DNA from: an uncultured Ignavibacteriota bacterium
Lineage (GTDB): Bacteria; Bacteroidota; Ignavibacteria; UBA10030; UBA8401
DNA: 64,000 nt
Assembly: GCA_903884005.1 (NCBI GenBank)
Contig: CAISDA010000064.1
Location: 1 to 64,000 of the forward strand
Direction: 5' to 3'
In this document: piece after piece, positions 29,178 through 37,529 of the stretch
How the letters are laid out: each line of letters opens with the position of its first letter
How positions within the stretch are numbered: position 1 is the stretch's first letter
Translations under genes and position numbers: made by a program
The notes under the pieces: generated by a model
Database searches by the model: none
The model's input: the letters and a program-made list of their open reading frames with translations, nothing else
What the model was told of the DNA's origin: nothing

Positions 29178-29201
29178 AGGCAATCCACAGGTGGATTGCC
29201 T
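29178..29201. promoter_or_regulatory. Perfect inverted repeat in the divergent regulator/receptor spacer
   Basis: AGGCAATCCAC and its exact reverse complement GTGGATTGCCT are separated by two bases. It lies about 48 bases upstream of the regulator start and 139 bases upstream of the receptor start. No T-run follows, so a terminator is unlikely; an operator or a structured leader fits better. Confidence 0.55.
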
Positions 29202-29340
29202 GAAATTTACTGCCTTTTACTGAAAATCACTCTTAATAATGTTTATTATGGTGAAAATAAATGAAGAATTCAACTCCCGTGTCAAACTTTATCGCCTCCA
29301 GAATGAATGATGTCCCTCCAATATCTGAAAGGTATGGTTC

Positions 29341-32232
29341 ATGAAAAAAATCTCTACTCTTGCTGTTTCATTACTTGCCTTCCTTTTACTCCCGATTGTA
29401 TCATTCGGCCAAACGACGCTCAGCGGAGTCATCACGGATAAATCTTCCGGTGAGCCGTTGATCGGAGCGAATGTGTTTGTGACCGGTTCTTCCTTCGGCG
29501 GCGTATCGGATCTGTATGGAAAATTCAGGATCGTCAATATTCCTGAAGGCGAATATAAGGTGCGAATATCGTATATCAGTTACACAACGCAAGTCAAAGA
29601 TATCTCGATTAAAAAGAATGCGGATGTCAACCTTGCTATTCAATTGTCGCCGGAGGCGCTGCAGGGCGAAGAGGTCGTCATCACCGCCCAGAGGCGCGGT
29701 CAGGTTGCAGCAATCAACCAGCAGATCACGTCTCAGACCATGGTCAATGTGGTGTCGGCCGACCGCATCAAGGAACTTCCCGATGCGAATGCGGCCGAGG
29801 CCGTCGGTCGCCTTCCCGGGATCTCGCTCATTCGAAGCGCTGGCGAAGCCAGCAAGATCGTCATCCGCGGCATGGAACCGAAACTGAATGCCATTACGGT
29901 GAACGGTATCAAAATTCCGTCGACTTCTTCGACTGACCGCTCAGTCGATCTGAGTATGATCTCCTCAGAATCGCTCGAAGGGATAGAGGTGTTCAAGGCA
30001 ACCACACCGGATATGGACGCCGAAGCTGTCGGCGGCGTCGTGAACCTCAAGATCAAAAAGGCGCCTGAAGAACAAAAGATCCGGCTCAGGCTGACCCCCG
30101 GCTATAATCAACTTGCGAAGAGCTTCGGCGATTATAAAGGCTCGGCAGAATTCAGCGACCGGTATTTCGGCAACGCGATCGGTGTCGTTCTCACAGGGAA
30201 TTACGAAAAAGTGAACCGAGGCTCCGAAAGTTTCAGCGGCACACACAGCGTGAGCGGGCTGAAAGATACCGTGACGGGCATCGTGCCGGTCCGCGACAAC
30301 GATCTGTCCATTGCGAACACAATCGAAATGAGAAAACGGTATGGCGGCAGTTTGACGCTCGACTATGTCTTCGACCAGGGAACCATCTGGCTGACCAATT
30401 TCTACAGCTCCACAGATCGTAATCCGTTCAATATAACCAAAAAATACGACCCGACGAGCTCCGACAAAATCATCTTTACGCTCCGTGATCAGAAGATCAA
30501 ACTAGACGGCCTCTCGAATGCATTGAACGGCGAACTCGCCGTCTGGGGAATGAACATGGACTGGGTGCTCTCTTCCTATCGCATCGTCAATGATAATTCG
30601 TACGATTTTTCAATGACGTTATGGCAGGGATCGCCCTTCAATAATTCAATTTTAAGATCGGCAGATCTGTCAACGTATATCCCGGCTGCGACCGACGACA
30701 TCACGAAGACCTATGTGCGCGACAACTATAACGAGCCGAATAAAATGGTGCAAACCGATTATGTCGGACAATATAATCTTAAAATTCCCTGGCATCTCAG
30801 CGACAATCTTTCCGGAACCGTGAAATCTGGTTATAAATTTTCACAGTCGAAAAGGGATAACAGCGCAACCGGATTCGGGCAGGGGCAGTATTATCAGGGC
30901 GGATCGTTTGTCTCAGCAGCTCAAAAATACTACGACCGGCCGTTGGTACTGACCTCCTTCGGAATGATCTCGGGGCAAAATTTTATTAATTCCATGACAG
31001 ATTACGCAAATGTTGTGAATAATAAATACAAACTCTATCCGGTATTCGACAGGAATATTCTTGAAAATTGGGACGCACAGCAAAGTGTCGGGAATTATTT
31101 GTTCGACCGAAACACACTTGCGGATAGTTACAATCTGACGGAAGCGCTGACAGCAGGCTATTTGATGACGGACATAAAATTAGGCAGCATCATCACCATC
31201 ATCACCGGCGCGCGGTACGAACACGAGAACAACAGCTATGCATCGGTCTGGACCTCGGCATATGAGGTCTATGGCAGACAGGGTATCATGAGGGATACGA
31301 CAACGACGCGTGTGACCGATCGCTGGTTCCCCCACCTCCATGTGAAGGTCCAGGCGATGGAAGGACTGGATTTCCGCGCTTCGGCGAACAAGACTGTGGC
31401 GCGACCAGACTATTACTGGATCTCGCCATGGGTCCGCTTCAACCAGCAGGACAATCAATTGGCAGCCGGTAATCCTTCGCTCAAAGAAACGAAAATATCA
31501 AACTATAATCTTACCGCATCAGTCTACACCAACGTCATCGGACTCTTTTCCATCAGCGGATATTACAAAGACCTGACGGATATTTTCTATAAAAAATTCA
31601 CCACGGCATTCAGGCCGGAAGACTATGTTTCCGTCGGACTGCCGGCGGCGAAGGCTGAACCGGTGAAGTGGACGACGTATGAAAACGGTGACCGGGCGCA
31701 GGTCAGGGGGATCGAAGTCGAATGGCAGACACAATTGGCATTGTATCCGGGCATGCCCGATATCTTAAAGGGATTCGTCTTCAATGCGAACTATTCCCGG
31801 ATATGGTCGTCAACAAATTTCCCGTTCTATAATTTTACCGCCGTCAATTTAGGCACACCTCGCGCACCGAACATCGTCAAGACATTGACGCTATCGTCGC
31901 GTGAAGCACCGATGCCGGGTCAATCCGATAAGATCATCAATACCTCACTTGGGTATGATATCGGAAAATTGTCGACACGCGTCTCATTCGCATATCAGGG
32001 GTCGAGCATCAGCACCGTCGGCCAGGTTGCCGAAGAGGACATATGGAACAAGGAATTCACACGCTGGGATGCGACGGTCAAATATAAATTCACCGATTGG
32101 ATAAGTCTTAATGTCAATCTTGTGAATATTTCGAATCAGCCGGATCAGGCATATTTTGGTTCAACTCCGTATCCCACAAGCGAAGTCTATTATGGTATGA
32201 CGGGAAGTGCCAGTCTTGAGATCGTGTTTTAG
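29341..32232 (+). CDS. TonB-dependent outer-membrane receptor
   Basis: 963 residues. A signal peptide ends near FGQ (residue 23). A carboxypeptidase-regulatory-like domain (about 25-105, LSGVITDKSSGEPLIGANV) is followed by a plug domain (about 125-235) with ELPDANAAEAVGRLPGI and DAEAVGGVVNLKI, then a 22-strand barrel ending in SLEIVF. The plug motifs resemble the Caulobacter/Xanthomonas-type receptors that import carbohydrates, more than SusC. No SusD-like partner is nearby. It heads the glycan locus and probably imports oligosaccharides released at the surface. Confidence 0.92.
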   Translation: MKKISTLAVSLLAFLLLPIVSFGQTTLSGVITDKSSGEPLIGANVFVTGSSFGGVSDLYGKFRIVNIPEGEYKVRISYISYTTQVKDISIKKNADVNLAIQLSPEALQGEEVVITAQRRGQVAAINQQITSQTMVNVVSADRIKELPDANAAEAVGRLPGISLIRSAGEASKIVIRGMEPKLNAITVNGIKIPSTSSTDRSVDLSMISSESLEGIEVFKATTPDMDAEAVGGVVNLKIKKAPEEQKIRLRLTPGYNQLAKSFGDYKGSAEFSDRYFGNAIGVVLTGNYEKVNRGSESFSGTHSVSGLKDTVTGIVPVRDNDLSIANTIEMRKRYGGSLTLDYVFDQGTIWLTNFYSSTDRNPFNITKKYDPTSSDKIIFTLRDQKIKLDGLSNALNGELAVWGMNMDWVLSSYRIVNDNSYDFSMTLWQGSPFNNSILRSADLSTYIPAATDDITKTYVRDNYNEPNKMVQTDYVGQYNLKIPWHLSDNLSGTVKSGYKFSQSKRDNSATGFGQGQYYQGGSFVSAAQKYYDRPLVLTSFGMISGQNFINSMTDYANVVNNKYKLYPVFDRNILENWDAQQSVGNYLFDRNTLADSYNLTEALTAGYLMTDIKLGSIITIITGARYEHENNSYASVWTSAYEVYGRQGIMRDTTTTRVTDRWFPHLHVKVQAMEGLDFRASANKTVARPDYYWISPWVRFNQQDNQLAAGNPSLKETKISNYNLTASVYTNVIGLFSISGYYKDLTDIFYKKFTTAFRPEDYVSVGLPAAKAEPVKWTTYENGDRAQVRGIEVEWQTQLALYPGMPDILKGFVFNANYSRIWSSTNFPFYNFTAVNLGTPRAPNIVKTLTLSSREAPMPGQSDKIINTSLGYDIGKLSTRVSFAYQGSSISTVGQVAEEDIWNKEFTRWDATVKYKFTDWISLNVNLVNISNQPDQAYFGSTPYPTSEVYYGMTGSASLEIVF

Positions 32233-32326
32233 CATGACGGATGATCCCATACAAGGTGAAGAAGGTCAGACACACAATTCATTGTTCAATTAACAGATTC
32301 AGTCACCACTCATTTGAGGAGTACAC

Positions 32327-33901
32327 ATGAGAAGATCCATTTACATTTTTTCCATGCTTCTTGTTTTGGCCGGCCTTACCTCGGCACAGCGTATCATAAA
32401 GATTGCGCCGGGAGTCGACGATATCATTGCCACAACCATTAAAGCCGATTCTGTTGCACGAACGGCTGCGCTGCCGGCGACAACGGTCTACGAATTGCAG
32501 CGGGACGGAATTTATAACCTGGTTTCGATCATCGAGAACAATGGCTTCTATCTGTACATCCGAGCGGCAAGCGGAACCGGATATAAGCCGTTCCTCATCT
32601 CGAAAGAGAATGCGGCAGCCAAAGTCGCACAGGCGATAAATTTCAGATTCAACGGCAAATTGGAAGGATTGACGATCGACCAGACATCATTGGCGGGCAT
32701 CGTCGGCAACAGATTGATCAATGTCTACGCCGGAGCAAGTGTGTGGTTTAAGAATTGCGAAATTATGCATGACCGGGGCGGCATCATCGCCATTCAAAGC
32801 GACAGCTGCAGCGTCTACATGGACGATTGCTTCGTCCACAGCTCCGGACATCCGAAATCCATGGGCGGCAACGGAAGAGTCATCGATATCAGGCCTACCG
32901 TCATTCAGGATACGATCATTGTGAGGAACACGACATTCTTTAATATGACGGATCGAATTCTCAGAAATATGGGAACAGTCGTCAATTATATGAAATTCGA
33001 CCATAATACATCGTTTACGACGCAGGGATATCATGGTGGTTTGCAGGCTGGAAAAACAAAAGAACTCGTTATCACGAACAACATATTTTACAACGTCATC
33101 GCGGACGGATCGTGGAAGACGCGCACCGCTCCCTTTGTCAACGAGCAGTCCCAGCCGGAGAATACCCGGATGTACGTCGTGACGCTCGATACATCGTATT
33201 TAGTGCCGAACCCCAAAGTGACTGTGAGAAATAACGATGTGTGGTGGGATAAAAAATACACGGACCTGTGGGTGAAGTATAAAGACTCTACAACGGCCCC
33301 GGGAATCTTCACGCCCACGATCATGAAAAAACTTGGTGCCGATTCGACAAAGGCCTATACCACCGAAGAATTGGTGTTCCAGGCGCCCCCGCCGTCGATC
33401 TATAATTTTATCGATTCATCGTTCCAGTTCCCCAACTCGCTGACACTGCCGCAGAACTGGCTGTTCACGTATCAGGAAGCCGACGGAATGTCGCCCGTCA
33501 ATGGTTCGTATCCCACCACGGCAAAAGCATACACAGGCGGTGACAACGCATTACCGATTGGGGATCTGAATTGGTTCCCGACGAAGAAGACGGCGTGGCT
33601 CTTGACCGATGTGAAAACAACCGCAGCCGGTATTCCTGAAAATTATTCGCTCTCGCAGAATTATCCGAACCCGTTCAACCCGAGCACGACGTTCACCTTC
33701 GCGATGAGCAAAGCGGGCTTTGTGACGCTGTCTGTCTACGATATCCTCGGCCGTGAAGTCGCATCGCTGATCAATAATGTGGCGGAAGCAGGAACGCATT
33801 CGGTGACGTGGAATGCAGCCGGCATGACGAGCGGCGTGTACTTCTACAAAATGCAGACCGGTTCGTTTACATCGTTGAAGAAAATGATACTCGTAAAATA
33901 A
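32327..33901 (+). CDS. Secreted right-handed beta-helix protein with T9SS domain
   Basis: 524 residues. A signal peptide (MRRSIYIFSMLLVLAGLTSAQ) precedes about 300 residues of short repeating strands (INFRFNGKLEGLTID, VWFKNCEIMHD, IIVRNTTFFNM, LVITNNIFYNVI), the look of a pectate-lyase-like parallel beta-helix related to DUF4957/DUF5123 proteins. The end is a type A T9SS domain (NYPNPFNPSTTFTF, ending KMILVK). It follows the TonB receptor by 94 bases with GAGGAG upstream. Surface glycan binding or lyase activity is likely, but no catalytic residues can be assigned. Confidence 0.8.
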   Translation: MRRSIYIFSMLLVLAGLTSAQRIIKIAPGVDDIIATTIKADSVARTAALPATTVYELQRDGIYNLVSIIENNGFYLYIRAASGTGYKPFLISKENAAAKVAQAINFRFNGKLEGLTIDQTSLAGIVGNRLINVYAGASVWFKNCEIMHDRGGIIAIQSDSCSVYMDDCFVHSSGHPKSMGGNGRVIDIRPTVIQDTIIVRNTTFFNMTDRILRNMGTVVNYMKFDHNTSFTTQGYHGGLQAGKTKELVITNNIFYNVIADGSWKTRTAPFVNEQSQPENTRMYVVTLDTSYLVPNPKVTVRNNDVWWDKKYTDLWVKYKDSTTAPGIFTPTIMKKLGADSTKAYTTEELVFQAPPPSIYNFIDSSFQFPNSLTLPQNWLFTYQEADGMSPVNGSYPTTAKAYTGGDNALPIGDLNWFPTKKTAWLLTDVKTTAAGIPENYSLSQNYPNPFNPSTTFTFAMSKAGFVTLSVYDILGREVASLINNVAEAGTHSVTWNAAGMTSGVYFYKMQTGSFTSLKKMILVK

Positions 33902-33932
33902 CGTTCATCAATTTGTGAAGAGATGGAACATC

Positions 33933-33968
33933 ACTCCGACTCCGGTACATCGGGGTCGGAGTTTTTTT
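33933..33968 (+). terminator. Rho-independent terminator after the first beta-helix gene
   Basis: ACTCCGAC pairs with GTCGGAGT over a 14-base loop and is followed by seven T. It lies 32 bases after the stop and could separate the receptor and first beta-helix gene from the rest of the locus, as a full or partial terminator. Confidence 0.8.
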
Positions 33969-33976
33969 CTTGCGGC

Positions 33977-34015
33977 ATGAAAACTGCCCAATACAAAAAC
34001 GATACGATCAATTGA
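33977..34015 (+). other. Possible 12-codon leader whose stop overlaps the next start
   Basis: ATG AAA ACT begins a 12-codon frame ending in TGA at 34013-34015, which overlaps the TTG start of the next gene at 34012-34014. It may couple translation of the TTG-started gene, or mark a one-base indel that broke a longer ATG-started frame. No ribosome site is evident. Confidence 0.3.
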
Positions 34016-36441
34016 CGAAAATATTTCCGCTTTCTTTGCTCATCACACTGGCCGGCCTGTCGGGTTCATCCATCGCACAGAAGAGCAGCCTTGTTTCGCT
34101 TGGCGCTTCGGGGAAGCTCGACTATGCGCCCTACGCTAATGTCGGCCAGACGAACGCGGTCAATATCATCCCCGATTTTTCCTTCGCCGGATACAAGGGC
34201 GGCGGCATACCGCTTCCCTTCGTGCCTGTGGCCGAAACCGTGAGCCCGGTAACGGGGGATGCGCGTGCGGTTATACAGGCTGCGATCGACCGCGTTTCGC
34301 TGCTGCCGCAGGACGCGAAAGGGTTCCGTGGAGCGGTGCTCCTGAAATCCGGCCGCTACGAAGTGAACGGCTCGCTCCATATTAAAGCAAGCGGCGTTGT
34401 GCTCAGAGGCGAGGGGCAGAACACTCCCGACAAGGGAGGAACGGAACTGGTTGCAACGGCAAAGACGCAGCACGATTTCCTTCTTGTCGAAGGAAACGCG
34501 ACGTCGTCCGAACCCACATCCGAAACAGTGCTGGATACAAAATTATTTCCCCCCGCCCGCACATGGCAGCAGTTCAATGTGCTTAAGGCTGCGGCCGAAG
34601 AATTGGAAGGCGACAAGATCCTTTCATTCCATTGCATGGCGGATGCCAATCAATATGTGAATTTTTCAAGCAGGGAGGACAGTGTCATCTACCGGCCGCT
34701 TTTGGATATCTCCATACGGTCACGGTTTTCCGGCACAGACAGTGTCGTGTCGCTGCAGCCCGTTGCCGATACGTACGTGCAAGGCGGGACAAGTGCAAAA
34801 TCGAATTTCGGAGCAGACATATCACTGGCGATAAAAAACTCCGGCGTTAATAATAGCGTCACACGGGAAGCGTATCTCAAGTTCGATCTGTCCTCGGTGA
34901 AGGACAGCGTGACATCGGCCGTGCTGAAACTCTACGCCAAAAAAGACCTTGCGGGCGATGCCGCCGCTTTAAAAATCGTGTATATTTCCGTCTCTTCCAT
35001 TGCATTCGATGCGTGGGATGAAATGACGCTCACATATGAGACACGGCCGCAGGCGGGCGGGGCCGCCGGTTCGCGGCGGATCACGACGGCGTACGTGCCC
35101 TCCGGCGCAAAAAGTTTTGATGTGGATAGTTCGGCCGGCTTTGCCGTGGGGGATACGATCAATGTCACGCGGACACCGAACGATGCGTGGATCACCGCGC
35201 TCGACATGGCGCAGTATGGCTGGGTGGCATCGGAATATCGGATCTCGTATGAACGCATCATCACCGGCGTGAGTGGCAGGACCATCACTGTCAATATTCC
35301 GCTGGTCCAGGCGCTCGAAAATGGATATGGCGGCGGCGAGATCATTAAATCGTCGGTGAAGGGAAGGATCAGCAATTGCGGCGTTGAGAATATGTTGATC
35401 TCTTCCTATTACGCGAGCGATGAAGACGAAAGCCATGGATGGGCGGCCGTCACACTGTCTGAGACGATGCACAGCTGGGTCCGCCGGGTCACCGCACGAT
35501 ATTTCGGGTATTCCTGCGTGTCGCTGAGCCAGGCCTTTAACAGCACGATCGAGGAATGCGCTCAGCTCGATCCGAAATCCATCACCACCGGTTCGCGCAA
35601 ATATTCGTTTTATATAGACAAGGGTTCGTTCAATCTCTTTCAGCGATGCTTTGCCCGCGGAGGCAGGCACGATTTTGTCACCGGTTCCCGCGTTGCCGGG
35701 CCGAACGTGTTCGTCGACGGCTACTCGACGCAAACATATGCCGATATCGGCCCCCACCACCGCTATGCGACGGGATTGCTGTTCGACAATATTCAGGGCG
35801 GAGAAACACGCGTGCAAAACCGCGGCGCCATGGGCTCGGGCCATGGCTGGGCCGGCGCCCAAACATTGTTTTGGAACTGCATCTCGAACACAAGCGAATT
35901 TAAGGTGGAAAGTCCAACCGGGGCCATGAATTGGGGCATCGGCTGCAAGGGGATTGTTCAAAATGGCGCCGGATTCTGGGAAAGCTGGGGTGCTCCGGTC
36001 ACGCCGCGCAGCCTGTATTTCCAGCAATTGCGCGACCGTCTCGGCGCAGCTGCGGTCGAAAATGTGTCAGTACCCGAACAGCGCACAGGCGCGATCTGGA
36101 CGCTGCTCGCGCAATGGGCCGGCTTCGGCAGCTTGACCGCTGCGACAGGCATCACTCCACATACCGAAGGCATGCCCCGTCAGTATTCCCTGTCTCAAAA
36201 TTTTCCGAACCCGTTCAACCCTGCAACGACGATCGGATATGAAGTGCCTGTGCGAACCACTGTCGTCCTTACAGTCTACGACGTTCTTGGGCATGAAATT
36301 CAAACGCTCGTGAACGACACGCAGGACGCCGGTGCGTATTCCGTCCGGTTCGATGTATCGTCCCTCTCATCGGGAGTGTATTTTTATTCCATGCGCGCGG
36401 CGGACTATGTCTCGAATAAAAAAATGACGGTGATCAAATGA
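34012..36441 (+). CDS. Secreted beta-helix protein with inserted CBM96-like domain and T9SS domain
   Basis: 809 residues from the TTG at 34012, which gives a clean signal peptide (TKIFPLSLLITLAGLSGSS). The N-terminus has the pectate-lyase-3-like DFSFAGYKGGGIPLP and a coil region (GRYEVNGSLHIKASGVVLRGEG). At about residues 240-350 lies a DNRLRE/disaggregatase-type beta-sandwich (VADTYVQGGTS, AYLKFDLSSV, DEMTLTYETRP), a fold now classed as CBM96. The helix then resumes (GPNVFVDGY, GSGHGW, MNWGIGCKG), followed by a T9SS domain (NFPNPFNPATTIGY). An upstream TTG at 33970 overlaps the terminator and is unlikely. It is a paralogue of the gene at 52660, which lacks the insert. Confidence 0.78.
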   Translation: MTKIFPLSLLITLAGLSGSSIAQKSSLVSLGASGKLDYAPYANVGQTNAVNIIPDFSFAGYKGGGIPLPFVPVAETVSPVTGDARAVIQAAIDRVSLLPQDAKGFRGAVLLKSGRYEVNGSLHIKASGVVLRGEGQNTPDKGGTELVATAKTQHDFLLVEGNATSSEPTSETVLDTKLFPPARTWQQFNVLKAAAEELEGDKILSFHCMADANQYVNFSSREDSVIYRPLLDISIRSRFSGTDSVVSLQPVADTYVQGGTSAKSNFGADISLAIKNSGVNNSVTREAYLKFDLSSVKDSVTSAVLKLYAKKDLAGDAAALKIVYISVSSIAFDAWDEMTLTYETRPQAGGAAGSRRITTAYVPSGAKSFDVDSSAGFAVGDTINVTRTPNDAWITALDMAQYGWVASEYRISYERIITGVSGRTITVNIPLVQALENGYGGGEIIKSSVKGRISNCGVENMLISSYYASDEDESHGWAAVTLSETMHSWVRRVTARYFGYSCVSLSQAFNSTIEECAQLDPKSITTGSRKYSFYIDKGSFNLFQRCFARGGRHDFVTGSRVAGPNVFVDGYSTQTYADIGPHHRYATGLLFDNIQGGETRVQNRGAMGSGHGWAGAQTLFWNCISNTSEFKVESPTGAMNWGIGCKGIVQNGAGFWESWGAPVTPRSLYFQQLRDRLGAAAVENVSVPEQRTGAIWTLLAQWAGFGSLTAATGITPHTEGMPRQYSLSQNFPNPFNPATTIGYEVPVRTTVVLTVYDVLGHEIQTLVNDTQDAGAYSVRFDVSSLSSGVYFYSMRAADYVSNKKMTVIK

Positions 36442-37529
36442 CGTTTCATACGGGTCCTCTGAAAAAGATTCTATTGGCGCTCTGCATCGTATCATTTGGA
36501 AGTGCAGTTCATGCGCAGCCGAAGATCGTCATCAAGCTGGATGACCTGGACGCTTCAAGCTCTTTCACTGTCATGGTACCGACGTTCGACTTTCTTGCCG
36601 CGAACAATATCAAGGCTGGGTTTGGGGCGAAGGCGCTCCTTACTATTTCCGTTTCCCAAATTGCTGCGATAAAAAACTACCTGCAAAAAACAAATGCCAA
36701 AGGCGAGGCGCTCTTCGAGATCTGGAACCACGGGCTCGACCATACACAGAACAACCCCGCAGGCACATGGGAATTCTCGGGAACCTCGTATGCCTATCAG
36801 AAGATGCACCTCGATAGCGCCTGCAGTCTGTTGAAAAGTAAACTTGGTGTTACGGCGCATGCCTTCGGGGCGCCATACAATCAGAACGACACGACGTTCA
36901 TGCGTGTGATGAGTGAAAACCCGGATATGAAAGTGATCATGTTCAGTCAGCAAACTCCGTCCGCAGCCTCCGGCATCATGAATTTGAAGAACCGCGTCAA
37001 CATGGAGAGCGCTACAGGCGTCGTCGGCTATGCCTATTTCGTCGGCAACTACAATGCGCAAAAAACAGCCTATAGGGATTACATGGTGCTTCAGGGACAT
37101 CCCGGCCAGTGGACCACCGATTCTCTGAAAAATGAATTTAAAAAAATCGTCGCCTTCCTGACCGCCGAAGGGTGCGAGTTTGTCACGCCATACGGATATT
37201 ACTGCACCGTCAATAACATCACGACGGCGCCGCCTGAGCCCGGATCCTTCCATGCAGCACCCCGGTCGTATGAACTCCTCCGGAACTATCCCAACCCGTT
37301 CAATCCGGAAACGACAATTCAATTCTCGGTCCCGACCACGGGGCATGCACTGCTGAAAATTTATAACGTGCTCGGGCGGGAAACCGCGACGCTGTATAAT
37401 GCTGAAACGAAAGCGGGAATACTGCAGACGGTGAAATTCGAAGCGTCGGGCTTGGCGGGCGGAATTTATTTCTCGCGCCTGGAATGTACCGCCGGCGTGC
37501 AATGCAATAGAATGGTTCTTCTCAAATGA
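36438..37529 (+). CDS. Secreted polysaccharide deacetylase-like protein with T9SS domain
   Basis: 363 residues. The signal peptide ends at AHAQ. The core looks like a NodB/CE4-type barrel: motif 1 VIKLDDLD supplies the paired aspartates and motif 2 IWNHGLDHT the metal-binding histidines; GAPYNQND and GHPGQW follow. The C-terminus is a T9SS domain (NYPNPFNPETTIQF, ending RMVLLK). CE4-type enzymes remove N- or O-acetyl groups from glycans. The start overlaps the preceding stop by four bases (ATGA), as does its own stop with the next gene. Confidence 0.75.
   Translation: MTFHTGPLKKILLALCIVSFGSAVHAQPKIVIKLDDLDASSSFTVMVPTFDFLAANNIKAGFGAKALLTISVSQIAAIKNYLQKTNAKGEALFEIWNHGLDHTQNNPAGTWEFSGTSYAYQKMHLDSACSLLKSKLGVTAHAFGAPYNQNDTTFMRVMSENPDMKVIMFSQQTPSAASGIMNLKNRVNMESATGVVGYAYFVGNYNAQKTAYRDYMVLQGHPGQWTTDSLKNEFKKIVAFLTAEGCEFVTPYGYYCTVNNITTAPPEPGSFHAAPRSYELLRNYPNPFNPETTIQFSVPTTGHALLKIYNVLGRETATLYNAETKAGILQTVKFEASGLAGGIYFSRLECTAGVQCNRMVLLK

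Noticed and set aside
32327-33901. SusD-like partner of the TonB receptor
   Set aside because: The gene after the receptor encodes a beta-helix with a T9SS tag, not the helical TPR fold and lipobox expected for SusD.
33970-34011. Upstream TTG start for the beta-helix gene
   Set aside because: It would add residues before the signal peptide and sits on the terminator T-run.
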